Below, piece after piece: positions 17,690-28,605 of a stretch of DNA of 64,000 bases. The notes under the pieces were generated by a model. The model was not told the origin of the DNA. It saw only the letters and a program-made list of their open reading frames with translations, and did not search any database. Both the position numbers and the translations under genes were made by a program. Source of the DNA: an uncultured Myxococcales bacterium (GTDB lineage Bacteria > Myxococcota_A > UBA9042); contig CAIYWC010000091.1 of assembly GCA_903929795.1 (NCBI GenBank), positions 108,038-172,037 on the forward strand, read 5' to 3'. Each line of letters opens with the position of its first letter. Position 1 is the first letter of the stretch.

Positions 17690-19681
17690 ATGTTCAAGAA
17701 TCGCTGGAATTCCGCGGTGATCGCGGTGATGACGACCTCTGCGCTGCTGACCGCGGCTGGCTGCAAGAAAGAGGAAGCCAAGAAGGCTCCTGCCGCGACG
17801 ACCGCAACGGGCGAGAAAGCTGGCGAGACGCCCGCCGCCCCGCCGCCGCCGCCGGAACTGCCGGACGTGGAGCTTGTCGCCGGTGACGGTGTGGTCGGCT
17901 GGGTGTCGCTGGCGAGCTACGACGCGGCGCTCAACGCGGCCGACGCGCTGGCGGGTAAGCTGCAGCTGACGGCGCCGGGCGGGTCGGTCAAGGCGATTGT
18001 CACGGAAAACCTGACGACCATCCTCGCGGCCTACGGCGTGACGGGCACGGAATGGCTGGACAAATCCAAGCCAATTCACTTGGGTTATCAGGATGAAGCG
18101 ACGCCAGCCGCGGCGCCTGGCGCGGTCGCGACGCCGCCAAACCCGGCGCTGGGGACGTTCATCGTGCTGCATGTGACCGACAAGGCCAAGGCCATCGGCG
18201 CGCTGGCGGCAGCGAAAAAAGGCGCGGAGGCGGAGGGCCACGAGGCGGTCCTCGACGTGCAAGGCAACAAAATCTATGTCGATTTTCTTGGCGACAAGAC
18301 AATGGTCCTGACGCCCAAGGACCGCTTTGCCAAGGTCAAGGGCTTCATCGAGCGCCTGGACAAGATCACGGTGCCGGGCAGCGTCTATCTGGGCATTTCG
18401 GTTGAGGATTTGACCAAGACGCGCGGCAAGGAAATCGAGCAGATCCTCGCGATGGTGGAACAGGGCGCGGCGCCGGGCATGCCCCCGCAGCCGGCTGGCC
18501 AGGCGCAGCTGTTTGCAGGCTACGCCAAGAAGCTGCGCGCGCTGACGACGGACCTGTCGCGGCTGGAGATCGTCGTGAACGCCGATGCGGACCTGACCAA
18601 GGCGGAATTCCGCCTGACGGCCAAAGAAGGCACCAAGCTGCAAAAGCAGTTCGCGAGCACCAAGAACCACACGCCGGGCGCGATCGCCAACCTGCTGCCG
18701 GCGTCGAGCTGGCTGAGCCTGTCGTTCAACATGGACCCGGCGTCGCAGCTGGAGAACCTGGACGAGAACGTGGCGATGTTGAAGGACGTGCTGAAGATGG
18801 ACGACGCGACCTACAAGGCGTTTCTGGCGGACGTGACCGCGGTGGCCAAGCTGGAAGACGGCCTGAGCGCGTTCGCGTTGTACCAGGATGGCGCGTCGCC
18901 GCTGGGCTTGCTGATCGGCGTGGGCACGACCGATGGCCCGCAGGCGCTGACGCTGACCAAGAAGATCATCTCCGGCTTGGCGACCAAGCTGATTGCCGAC
19001 CAGGAAGCGGCGGAGAAAGCGGCGCCGGGCGGTGCGGACAAGCCGGCGGATCCGCAGATGGCGATCGTCAAGAAGGCCGTGGCGGACATGAAGCTGGAGC
19101 CGATTGTTCAGGCGTACGGCCCGATGCTGAAGGAAAAAGGCCTGACGCTGACGCTGGGCACGGCGCACGACGGCGGCTCGGATTGTGACACGCTGGACCT
19201 GGCGTTTGACTGGTCCAAGCTGGCGCAGGGCGACGAATCGACGACGGCCAAGGCGCTGGCGGGCGACAAGACTGCGCTGGTGCTGTGCACGAGCAAAACC
19301 AAGCTGGCGTTCGCGGCGGGCCCGGGCGCGCTGGAACAGGGCAAGCGCTTCGCTGGTGGCAAGGTCGGCGGGCTGGCCGATGCACCGGTGTACAAGTCGG
19401 CGACTGCGCCGGTCTCAACCGCGTGGGGCGTCATGTACGCGAACCCGGGCGTCGCGCTGGCCGCGTTCAAGCCGGCGTTCCCGCAGGTTCCGACGCTGCC
19501 GACCGATCGCGCCGTCGTCGCCGCTTGCCAAAACCGCGCCAAGTCATGGGGTTGCGAGCTGGACGTCCCGGTCGCGCTGATCGCTGCTGCCAAGGCTGCG
19601 CTGGCGCCCGCGCCGGTGGCTGCTCCGGTCGCGCCGGCACCCGCCCCGCTCGGCGCTCCAGCCGCGCCCGCCGGCAAATAA
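17690..19681 (+). CDS. Large lipoprotein of unknown function
   Basis: A 663-residue lipoprotein. The signal peptide ends in LLTAAGC, so Cys at about position 25 would be lipidated, and the next residues are KKEE. After an Ala/Pro linker comes a long mature region with repeated alpha/beta segments (for example AGDGVVGWVSLASYDAALNA, then a section beginning SSWLSLSFNMDP) and an Ala/Pro-rich tail. I do not recognise the family; it probably sits in the periplasm, anchored to a membrane. ATG 17690 is chosen because of the signal peptide and AAGAAGAGG just upstream; the open frame extends further but without those features. Confidence 0.75.
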   Translation: MFKNRWNSAVIAVMTTSALLTAAGCKKEEAKKAPAATTATGEKAGETPAAPPPPPELPDVELVAGDGVVGWVSLASYDAALNAADALAGKLQLTAPGGSVKAIVTENLTTILAAYGVTGTEWLDKSKPIHLGYQDEATPAAAPGAVATPPNPALGTFIVLHVTDKAKAIGALAAAKKGAEAEGHEAVLDVQGNKIYVDFLGDKTMVLTPKDRFAKVKGFIERLDKITVPGSVYLGISVEDLTKTRGKEIEQILAMVEQGAAPGMPPQPAGQAQLFAGYAKKLRALTTDLSRLEIVVNADADLTKAEFRLTAKEGTKLQKQFASTKNHTPGAIANLLPASSWLSLSFNMDPASQLENLDENVAMLKDVLKMDDATYKAFLADVTAVAKLEDGLSAFALYQDGASPLGLLIGVGTTDGPQALTLTKKIISGLATKLIADQEAAEKAAPGGADKPADPQMAIVKKAVADMKLEPIVQAYGPMLKEKGLTLTLGTAHDGGSDCDTLDLAFDWSKLAQGDESTTAKALAGDKTALVLCTSKTKLAFAAGPGALEQGKRFAGGKVGGLADAPVYKSATAPVSTAWGVMYANPGVALAAFKPAFPQVPTLPTDRAVVAACQNRAKSWGCELDVPVALIAAAKAALAPAPVAAPVAPAPAPLGAPAAPAGK

Positions 19682-19756
19682 CCACCGGCTTCCGTCCGCC
19701 GCGCAAAACCGCTAGGCTCTGGTGCACCGCGTTGCGCGGCTATGGAAGTTACAGCC

Positions 19757-21496
19757 ATGGTGTTGTCCGCTCATTCTCGCGCGCGGCTCGCGCTTTTTGC
19801 CCTCGCGTGCGCGGCGGCTGCGTGTGGCCAGGCCGCGGCCAAGGCTACCGACGGTGCAGCGGATGCCGCAGCCGATGCCGCGACCCCGGCTGACGATGCG
19901 GATGCCGCCAGCGATGCCTTGACCGATACCGCGGTCGACAGTGCCGCGGACGCCAGTCCCATCGCCGACGTTCCGGGAACCGACGCCACCGCTGATGCCG
20001 CAACGGATGCGGACGCTGTGACCGCGGACGCCGCCGAGGTCGTGAGCTGCACGCCCGGCACGCAGACCTGCCAGGGCATCAAGCTCGCGACGTGCCTGGG
20101 CGGCGGCGATGGCTATTCGTTTTCCAACTGCTTTCCCGGCTCCGCGTGCTCGGGCGGCGCGTGCAAGCCGGTCGGCGCGAACCTGATCATCGCATTTGAC
20201 ACGTCCGGCTCCATGTCCACCGACATCGCGACCAAAGCCGGCGTCGCCAACTGCCCAAACGGCTACGCCCCCTGGCCGATGTGCGAGTACAACGCCACGA
20301 AATTTCCCAATGGCTGCACGCGCATCGGCGTATCCAAGGTGATATTCAAGAAGGCGCTGGCCAAGCTGGACGACCAGGTCACGCACCTGGCGCTGTTCAA
20401 GTTCCCGCAGTCGGTCAGCCCCTGCAGCGATTGCTCCTGCGACAGCGGCGGATACTCGGGCCTGGACACCATCGACGGCGACGGCAATGAGCAGGGCGTC
20501 AACGCCAACACCGCGTGGTATAAGAACAATTTTGGCCAGGTCCTCTGCGTGCCGTACCCGGCGGTCAGCGGTTTCACCAGCAAAGCGGCGATCGGCAAGT
20601 GGATGGACGGCACGGAGAACCAGCCGAGCGACCCGGAGCTGCGCGCGGACGGCGGCACGCCGATTGGCAAGACGCTGTTCTACGTCGGCGAATACCTGCG
20701 CAATAGCGTGATCGTCGACGGCAAGCCGTGCACCGTTGACGCCAACTGCGGCAGCGTGAACTACATCTGCCAAGGCGGCAGCTGCGTCGACCCGGCGCGC
20801 TCCTGCCGCGACACCGTCGTCGTGCTCTTCACCGACGGCGGCGAGGAAACGACCAACGAATATTTTGGCCCGTGGGTCCAAGCCAAACGCCTCTCGACCG
20901 GCCTGGGCTGCGTCACCGACGCCGACTGCGTCAACGGCGCGACCTGCCAGCAGGTCCTGCAATGCACCTCCACCGGCAGCGGCTGGACCGGCTCGACGGA
21001 CCCCGTCGACGACAAACCGTGCGCCATCGACGGCGACTGCGGCAAGGGCGGCAAGTGCGCGAGCCACCAGCAGTGCCAGGCCAAGGCCGACCCGACCGGC
21101 TTGCCCTACTTCTGCAGCGACGGCGCCGCGCCGTGCGACCCGCTGGTATCCGCGCACTGCACGTCGAGCGCCGCGAAGGTCTGCAAGCCCGACCCGACGT
21201 CCGGCCTGTACTGCGACGCCTACTGCGTGCGCGATCCGCGCCCCGGCATCTCCGCCACAGCGATCGGCACCAGCAACAACGTCCTCCGCTCGCCCGACGG
21301 GAAGCCTTTTGGCGTGCGCCTGTACATCGTCGACATCGGGTCGGTGGACGACGCGGACATCATCAACTCCTGGCGCCTGGCCATGAGCGGTGGCGGCCAC
21401 TTGCTCGGCGTGGACGCGAGCGATCCGGCGGCGTTCCTGGGCGTGCTGGACAAGGCGTTCGACTGGAAGAACCAAAAAGTCTGCGGCGTCCAATAG
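19757..21496 (+). CDS. VWA-domain lipoprotein with Asp/Ala-rich linker
   Basis: A 579-residue exported protein. The signal peptide (RARLALFALACAAAAC) ends in a lipobox Cys, followed by about 90 residues of Ala/Asp/Thr-rich linker that would extend the protein from the membrane. A von Willebrand A-type domain begins near residue 140 with a complete metal-site motif FDTSGSMS. The mature part has many Cys in short modules such as CTVDANCGS and CVTDADCVN, typical of secreted myxobacterial proteins. It probably mediates adhesion or binding at the cell surface. ATG 19757 is preferred because GGAAG lies 8 bases upstream; ATG 19742 is in frame. Confidence 0.85.
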   Translation: MVLSAHSRARLALFALACAAAACGQAAAKATDGAADAAADAATPADDADAASDALTDTAVDSAADASPIADVPGTDATADAATDADAVTADAAEVVSCTPGTQTCQGIKLATCLGGGDGYSFSNCFPGSACSGGACKPVGANLIIAFDTSGSMSTDIATKAGVANCPNGYAPWPMCEYNATKFPNGCTRIGVSKVIFKKALAKLDDQVTHLALFKFPQSVSPCSDCSCDSGGYSGLDTIDGDGNEQGVNANTAWYKNNFGQVLCVPYPAVSGFTSKAAIGKWMDGTENQPSDPELRADGGTPIGKTLFYVGEYLRNSVIVDGKPCTVDANCGSVNYICQGGSCVDPARSCRDTVVVLFTDGGEETTNEYFGPWVQAKRLSTGLGCVTDADCVNGATCQQVLQCTSTGSGWTGSTDPVDDKPCAIDGDCGKGGKCASHQQCQAKADPTGLPYFCSDGAAPCDPLVSAHCTSSAAKVCKPDPTSGLYCDAYCVRDPRPGISATAIGTSNNVLRSPDGKPFGVRLYIVDIGSVDDADIINSWRLAMSGGGHLLGVDASDPAAFLGVLDKAFDWKNQKVCGVQ

Positions 21497-21504
21497 GTGC
21501 GGCG

Positions 21505-22455
21505 ATGACGACGGCGCAACTGCCGAATCTGCTTGCAATTTCCGACCGTCACTTGGCGAGCGATCGCTTTGACCAGTACCGCCACTATCCCGCGCTGCCG
21601 GCGGATCCACCGCTGTGGCAGGCGTATTGGCGGACGCGTCTGGCGCAGCTCGCGGCGGACACGCAGGTCCAGTTCCTGGCGACGGACGCGGCGATCGTCG
21701 CGCTGCGCGATTCCACCTGGGACCGCAGCCATTTTGGCTTTGGCATGGCGACGCTGCACGTGCTGCTGTCGGCGGACGTGCCTGATATCCATCAGCATAT
21801 GGCCCAGCTGCTGCTGCAAAGCCGCCAGCGGCTGCGCGACCAGGGCGTGCGGTTTGTCTCGACGCGCGTCAACGGCGATCATCTGGCCGTGCTGCACGCG
21901 CTGGAGGACGTCGGGTTTCGCTACATGGACGACGTGATTTGGCCCGTCGCGGCGCTGGCGCCCGTGCCCGAGGCGGTGGATCCGCGCGTGCGGCTGATGA
22001 CCGATGCCGACCTGCCGCGCGTCGTCGCCTTGGCGCAGCGCTGGGCCTATCCGCGCGGTCACTTGTACTGCAACAGCGGATTTTCCAAGGAACATGTCGA
22101 TTCGATGTACGGCAAATGGCTGCGCACGGCCTGGCAGAACGGGACGCCGATCGCGGTGATCGAGGACGCCGGCGAGGTGCAGGGCTTCTTTCAGTTCAGC
22201 GTCGAGCCGCCCGAGCAGGCGCCGCTGGGCCACCGCTATGGCCACATGCGGCTGTTGGTGCTGAACGGCGAACTGCGCGGCCGCGGCCTTGGCCAGGCGC
22301 TGTTCGTCGGCGCCATGGGGCTGATGCGCCAGATGGGGGCGACGCACGTGGACTCAGGCTATTCGACAAAAAATCATGTTTCCGCACGGTTGCATGCCAA
22401 GAATGGCTTTGCCTCGACGCACGAGGAAGTGACGCTACACCTGTGGCTGAGCTGA
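21505..22455 (+). CDS. GNAT N-acetyltransferase, WecD-like
   Basis: A 316-residue protein with two GNAT-type halves. The first half (STWDRSHFGFGMATL and LHALEDVGFRYMDDVI) resembles the N-terminal part of WecD-type sugar acetyltransferases. The second half (from about 160) has the acetyl-CoA-binding loop in LRGRGLGQALF and ends with YSTKNHVSARLHAKNGF, the usual GNAT C-terminal signature. The likely role is acetylation of an amino sugar for a surface polysaccharide, in line with the glycan genes across the junction, but the substrate is unproven. It starts eight bases after the upstream stop. Confidence 0.82.
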   Translation: MTTAQLPNLLAISDRHLASDRFDQYRHYPALPADPPLWQAYWRTRLAQLAADTQVQFLATDAAIVALRDSTWDRSHFGFGMATLHVLLSADVPDIHQHMAQLLLQSRQRLRDQGVRFVSTRVNGDHLAVLHALEDVGFRYMDDVIWPVAALAPVPEAVDPRVRLMTDADLPRVVALAQRWAYPRGHLYCNSGFSKEHVDSMYGKWLRTAWQNGTPIAVIEDAGEVQGFFQFSVEPPEQAPLGHRYGHMRLLVLNGELRGRGLGQALFVGAMGLMRQMGATHVDSGYSTKNHVSARLHAKNGFASTHEEVTLHLWLS

Positions 22456-22487
22456 GAGCTTCCGCAGGCTTGTCTTGGCAAGCGCTC

Positions 22488-22560
22488 CCAAGCCGCAGCT
22501 GCGGCTTGGCAAACGGGTGAAACTGCACGTCTTCACTTCGCGCGGTCCTTGCCCGTTTGG
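22488..22560 (+). ncRNA. Structured RNA-like element, copy 2
   Basis: Second copy of the element at 14248-14320, in the same orientation and again just after a plus-strand gene. The first hairpin is longer here (CCAAGCCGC/GCGGCTTGG, loop AGCT). The outer stem pairs AAACGGG with CCCGTTT, a changed but still perfect pairing compared with copy 1. GTGAAAC, TTCACTTCGCG and CTTGC are kept. It lies between two convergent genes, where it could also serve as a transcript end. Confidence 0.55.
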
Positions 22561-22574
22561 CCCAAGCTTCGAGG

Positions 22575-23436
22575 TCAGCGACCGGCGGCGACGGCGCCGG
22601 TAAAGAACGCGTCTTCGCCGGCATCGGCGGCCGCGAGCTTGGGCGCGCGGGGTCCGCAGACCTGATCGACCGCCGTCTGAGCCGCCGGCGCCAGCACGCG
22701 CCACTGGTCTGGGTGCCGCGTCCGCACGCGGACTTCCACGACACCGAACGCATCGACAAGCTGGCTCGCGGCGATGCCTACGGCCCAGCCCGCGCGGCGC
22801 GCCAGAAGCTTTGTCTCCTGCGGAGATTCCGATTGAAATCCAGAGAGATGTGAGTCCATCAGCGTCTGCCAGTCGATCGCGCTTGGCGCCTCCAGCGAGA
22901 GGTCGATGTCGCGGGCCAGCTCCTGCAGCGCCGTCTCGCTCGCGTACGCGTGCACGCAACCGCGGGCGCCGCATGAACATTTCAAGCCATCGGCGCGAAC
23001 GCTCAGGTGCCCGAGGTCCAACCGCAACGGGTCAAAGGCCCGGCCTGCGCAGATCACGCCGCCGGCCGCCGTCACGTCGAGGGCAAACACCGCCAGCGGT
23101 CCAGCCACGGGCGCCCGCAGCGACTCGCCCCACGCCAGCGCCGCGCCGTACGGCAGCCACCAGGTCGGCAGCCCGGCGCGCGCGCCAACGTCCGCCAACA
23201 GCGCGGCAAAAGGCTGCGCGTCGGCAACGCCCAGTCGGTCGCGATGGCGCCAAATCCCGGCAATGCCCGCGACGACGCCCGGCGCACGCCCCCGCAGCAC
23301 CGCCACGCCATCGGCGAGCACATCGGCGTGAACGTCAGGCCCATGCTCCAGCCGCCGCAGGTCGATCACACGGTCGCGCTGCACCGTCGCCAGCACCGTG
23401 CGCCCCGCGCGGACGTCCATCGCGACGTGGAGCGGT

Positions 23437-23444
<8 letters not shown>
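22575..23444 (-). CDS. ROK-family protein with degenerate kinase motifs
   Basis: A 289-residue member of the ROK (repressor, ORF, kinase) family. The zinc-binding signature CSCGARGC with the preceding GHLSV is clear. The phosphate-binding DIGGT motif expected near the N-terminus is replaced by AMDVRAG, and the catalytic END-type Asp region reads WLPYGAALAWGE, lacking the Asp. It has no DNA-binding domain. Sugar phosphorylation is therefore doubtful; it may bind a sugar or act as a structural partner. Its start overlaps the stop of asnB by eight bases, so it is the last gene of the glycan operon. Confidence 0.8.
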
Positions 23445-25431
<1,987 letters not shown>

Positions 25432-25434
25432 CGG

Positions 25435-26427
25435 CTAATGACTCCGCGGCGACGGCGCAGCGATGTTCAGGCGCTCGCGGACGAAATACGTCGGCTTGCC
25501 CTGGCTTTCGTAGTACGTCCGCATGTTCAGCTCGGCCAGCAGGCCAAATAGCAGAAATTGCAAGCCCGCGATCGCAAAGAAGATTCCCACCAAAAACAGC
25601 GGCTGATCCTTGACGAAGATGCCAAAAGCGAAGCGGTTCACCAGCGTCCACGCCATGGCCAGGCCGGCGATGCCAAAGCTGGCGAAGCTGAAGCGGCCAA
25701 AAAAATAGATCGGCTTGGTGGCGTACGCGGCGAGAAAATAGACCGTGACGAGGTCGAGGATCACGCGAAACGTCTTGGAAAGCGTGTACTTGGACACGCC
25801 CCAGCGCCGCGCGTGGTGCGCCACCGGCATCTCCGTGATGCGACCTCCAGCCAAGTGCGCGAAAACAGGGAGGAAACGGTGCATCTCGCCGTACAGCCGT
25901 ACGTCCTGCAAGATGTCGCGGCGGATCGCCTTGAGCGTACAGCCGTAGTCGTGCAGGACCACGCCGGTCACGCGGCCGATGATGCGGTTGGCGATGCGCG
26001 ACGGGAAGGTCTTGGTCCAAAACGCGTCCTGGCGCTTCTGGCGCCAGCCGGCGACGACGTCGTAGCCCTCGTCGAGCTTGGCGAGCATCCGCGGGATGTC
26101 CTTGGGATCGTTCTGCAAATCGGCGTCGATCGGAAAGACGATTTTGCCCTGCGCGTGCTCAAATCCGGCGGCCATCGCGGCGGTCTGGCCAAAATTGCGA
26201 CGAAACTGCACGACCTTGACGCGCGGGTCGGCGGCGAATTGGCGCAATTTGGCGAACGAACCGTCCTTGCTGCCGTCGTCCACATAGATGATTTCAAAGG
26301 CGATGTTGAGCGGCTCCAGCGTCTCCAAGAGCGCGGCGTGCATGGCCGCGATGCTCTCTTCCTCGTTGTAAACCGGCACGACCATGGACAGGTCAAGCGA
26401 AGCGGCGGCGTCATTCTGGTCAGTCAT
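25435..26427 (-). CDS. GT2 family glycosyltransferase (DPM1/GtrB-like)
   Basis: A 330-residue enzyme that should move a sugar from a nucleotide donor to a polyprenyl phosphate. The N-terminal GT-A domain has VVPVYNEEESI, YVDDGSKDGS and PIDADLQNDP, the donor- and metal-binding motifs, and an FRRNFGQT segment typical of the DPM1 group. Two membrane helices near the C-terminus (about residues 230-300) anchor it, as in GtrB-type enzymes. ATG 26427 is used; a longer frame begins at 26466. It lies in a same-strand run with a small membrane protein upstream and asnB three bases downstream. Confidence 0.9.
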   Translation of the reverse strand: MTDQNDAAASLDLSMVVPVYNEEESIAAMHAALLETLEPLNIAFEIIYVDDGSKDGSFAKLRQFAADPRVKVVQFRRNFGQTAAMAAGFEHAQGKIVFPIDADLQNDPKDIPRMLAKLDEGYDVVAGWRQKRQDAFWTKTFPSRIANRIIGRVTGVVLHDYGCTLKAIRRDILQDVRLYGEMHRFLPVFAHLAGGRITEMPVAHHARRWGVSKYTLSKTFRVILDLVTVYFLAAYATKPIYFFGRFSFASFGIAGLAMAWTLVNRFAFGIFVKDQPLFLVGIFFAIAGLQFLLFGLLAELNMRTYYESQGKPTYFVRERLNIAAPSPRSH

Positions 26428-26481
26428 CAGGCCCAAGAGCGTAACAGGCGAGCGCGCGTGACTCAACCCAATCCGGGCGCC

Positions 26482-26925
26482 TTACGGAAAGAGGGCGCGA
26501 CCGACCGCGCGAAACGGCCACGGGATCGCCGCCACCACCAGCAGCAGCGACGCCGCGAGCGCGAGGAACGCGTTGCGGTGCTTGGTCCGGTCCGCGCCAG
26601 CCTTCTTGGCGATGCCATAGCCGGCGTGCATGGCACCCAGCGCCAGCAGCATCAGCACAGGGTGCTCGACGGTGAAAAACCGCAGCGTTGCGTCGTGCAT
26701 CGCCGTGTGCATGTCCGCGCGCGCCTGCGCCACCAGCGGGCTCTGCAGCCACTGCACCGCGCCGATGAGGAACTGCGTGTCCAGCGCGATGAGGTAAATC
26801 AGGTTCGCGCGCTTGTGCAGCGGCGTCCAAGGCTGGCCGCGCATGGCCTGAAACGCCAGACCGGTCGCGGCAAGGCCGCCCAAGAGCACGAACCACCGCA
26901 GGACGGAATGCAAAGCCAGGAGCAT
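26482..26925 (-). CDS. Four-helix membrane protein with conserved histidines, cytochrome b-like
   Basis: A 147-residue integral membrane protein with four hydrophobic helices. Conserved-looking sites are HSVLRWFVLL at the start, MHDATLRFFTVEHP in the middle, AMHAGYGIAKK and a closing AIPWPF. This pattern (HS.LRW, RFF.VEH, IPWPF) recurs in small membrane proteins often labelled cytochrome b in other phyla; the paired histidines could bind haem, but no haem role is proven. It lies 55 bases upstream of the GT2 gene on the same strand and may be transcribed with it. ATG 26925 follows GCCAGGAG on the other strand. Confidence 0.7.
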   Translation of the reverse strand: MLLALHSVLRWFVLLGGLAATGLAFQAMRGQPWTPLHKRANLIYLIALDTQFLIGAVQWLQSPLVAQARADMHTAMHDATLRFFTVEHPVLMLLALGAMHAGYGIAKKAGADRTKHRNAFLALAASLLLVVAAIPWPFRAVGRALFP

Positions 26926-27099
26926 GGACGCCTCAGGCTGCGACGGGCGCAGCGCGGGCGGGAGCATAGTCGCGCTGGCCGGGCGGACAAGTCGCCACTG
27001 CCAAGCTTCCAAGACGCAAGGCATTTTCCTCCGCAGCTTGGCAAGTGCGCGCGCATGCGGCAGGCTGCGCCGCGGCCCGGAGGCCACACGGAATCGCTC

Positions 27100-27921
27100 A
27101 TGACGCTGCCGACTTTTGACAACCTGATCGTGACGCTGGAGGGCCAGGTCGCGACGATCGCGCTCAACCGGCCCAAGCGCGCCAACGCGCTGCATTTGCC
27201 GCTGTGGTTTGAGCTCAAGGCCGCGTTCGAGTGGCTGGACGGCGAGCCAACCGCGCGCGTCGGCCTGATCCGCGGGGAAGGCAACCACTTCTGCGCGGGC
27301 ATCGATCTGGGCCTGTTCATGGGCCTGCAAGAGGAAATTCAGGATCCGTGCCACGGCCGCATGGCCGATAAAGTCCGCGGTTTTATTGTCAAATTGCAGG
27401 ATTGCCTGACAGCGATCGAGCGCTGCCGCAAGCCGGTGATCGCGGCGATCCACGGGTCCTGCATCGGCGGCGCGCTGGACCTGATCGCGGCGTGCGACCT
27501 GCGCTATTGCTCGGCCGACGCGCGGTTCTCGCTGAAAGAGGTGGACCTCGGGCTGGTTGCCGACGTCGGCGTGCTGCAGCGCCTGCCGCGGATCATCGGC
27601 GACGGTCGCACGCGCGAACTGGCCTTTACTGCACGGGAATTCCACGGTCCGGAGGCGCTGACGATGGGCTTGGTCAGCCAGTGCCTGCCGGACAAGGACG
27701 CGCTGCTCGCCGTGGCGCTGGACGTGGCGCGGGCGATCGCGCTGAAGTCGCCGCTGACGGTGCGCGGGCTGAAGGAAAACCTGAATTTCTCCCGCGATCA
27801 CAGCGTGGAGGACGGCCTGAAGTACATCGCCAGCTGGAACGCCGCGATGCTGCTGTCCGAGGACCTGATGACCGCGGCGATGGCGATGATGACCAAGGAT
27901 ACCGCGACGTTTCGCGACTGA
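27100..27921 (+). CDS. ECH1-like delta3,5-delta2,4-dienoyl-CoA isomerase (crotonase family)
   Basis: A 273-residue crotonase-fold enzyme. It matches the eukaryotic ECH1 group unusually well: the acid residues of that enzyme's active site appear in order in CIGGALDL, LKEVDLG and LVADVGVLQRLP, and the C-terminal segment YSRDHSV...A.WN of ECH1 is mirrored by FSRDHSVEDGLKYIASWN. The role is to shift double bonds during beta-oxidation of odd-position unsaturated fatty acids. No other beta-oxidation gene is nearby. ATG 27100 is chosen by homology; CGGAGG lies somewhat far upstream. It is divergent from the small membrane protein gene and convergent with the WYL regulator. Confidence 0.85.
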   Translation: MTLPTFDNLIVTLEGQVATIALNRPKRANALHLPLWFELKAAFEWLDGEPTARVGLIRGEGNHFCAGIDLGLFMGLQEEIQDPCHGRMADKVRGFIVKLQDCLTAIERCRKPVIAAIHGSCIGGALDLIAACDLRYCSADARFSLKEVDLGLVADVGVLQRLPRIIGDGRTRELAFTAREFHGPEALTMGLVSQCLPDKDALLAVALDVARAIALKSPLTVRGLKENLNFSRDHSVEDGLKYIASWNAAMLLSEDLMTAAMAMMTKDTATFRD

Positions 27922-27924
27922 CGT

Positions 27925-28602
27925 TCACGCACGCACGCACACCAGGAAATGCGCCAGCGAGCAGTCCGGCGCCTCGACGAAGCGTTCCGGCAGGACCCGG
28001 CAATCGGCGATCCGCGCCAAGCGAAAGCTGCGATAATCCTTGCGCAATGTGCACCAGCTGGCCAGCGACCAGCTGTCGCCCCAGAAAAACAGCCCCAACG
28101 GCCGAACCACGCGCTCGCTGGGCGCTTCATTCTTGTCGCGGTACGCCAGCGCCACGGTCTGGCGATCGCGGATCGCGTGCCGCAGCGGTGTCAGCCAGCG
28201 CGCCGACGCCGGCGGCACGTGAAAATCCGGGGCAAAAAGCGTCTGCCGGGCCACCCGCTGCCGCAGCGCCTCGGGCAGCACCGCCTCGACTTTGTGCGCC
28301 GCCTCGGTCGCCGCGCGCGCCAAGTCCGGATCGCCCCACGCCTGGACAAGCCGCGCGCCCAGCATCAGCGCCTCGACCTCGTCCAGCGTGAACATCAGCG
28401 GCGGCACGTCAAAGCCGCGAGTCAGCGCGTAGCCGACGCCCGCCTCGCCCAGCACCGGCACGCCAGATAGGCTCAAGTCAGCGATATCGCGGTAGATTGT
28501 TCGCTCGCTCACCGCCAGCGCGTCGGCCAAGATCCGCGCCGTCGTCAGCTTGCGCCGCCGCAGGATCTGCACGATTTGGAACAGCCGGTCGGCGCGCCGC
28601 AT
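27925..28602 (-). CDS. WYL-domain transcriptional regulator (YafY-like)
   Basis: A 225-residue DNA-binding regulator. The N-terminus is a helix-turn-helix of DeoR/HTH_11 type (RRADRLFQIVQILRRRKLTTA followed by SERTIYRDI), the middle holds a linker, and the C-terminus is a WYL-like domain (VALAYRDKNEAPSERVVRPLGLFFWGDSW) that often senses small ligands. It starts four bases after the stop of a glutathione S-transferase gene, so the two are co-transcribed, and it may control that gene. Confidence 0.9.
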   Translation of the reverse strand: MRRADRLFQIVQILRRRKLTTARILADALAVSERTIYRDIADLSLSGVPVLGEAGVGYALTRGFDVPPLMFTLDEVEALMLGARLVQAWGDPDLARAATEAAHKVEAVLPEALRQRVARQTLFAPDFHVPPASARWLTPLRHAIRDRQTVALAYRDKNEAPSERVVRPLGLFFWGDSWSLASWCTLRKDYRSFRLARIADCRVLPERFVEAPDCSLAHFLVCVRA

Positions 28603-28605
28603 CGC

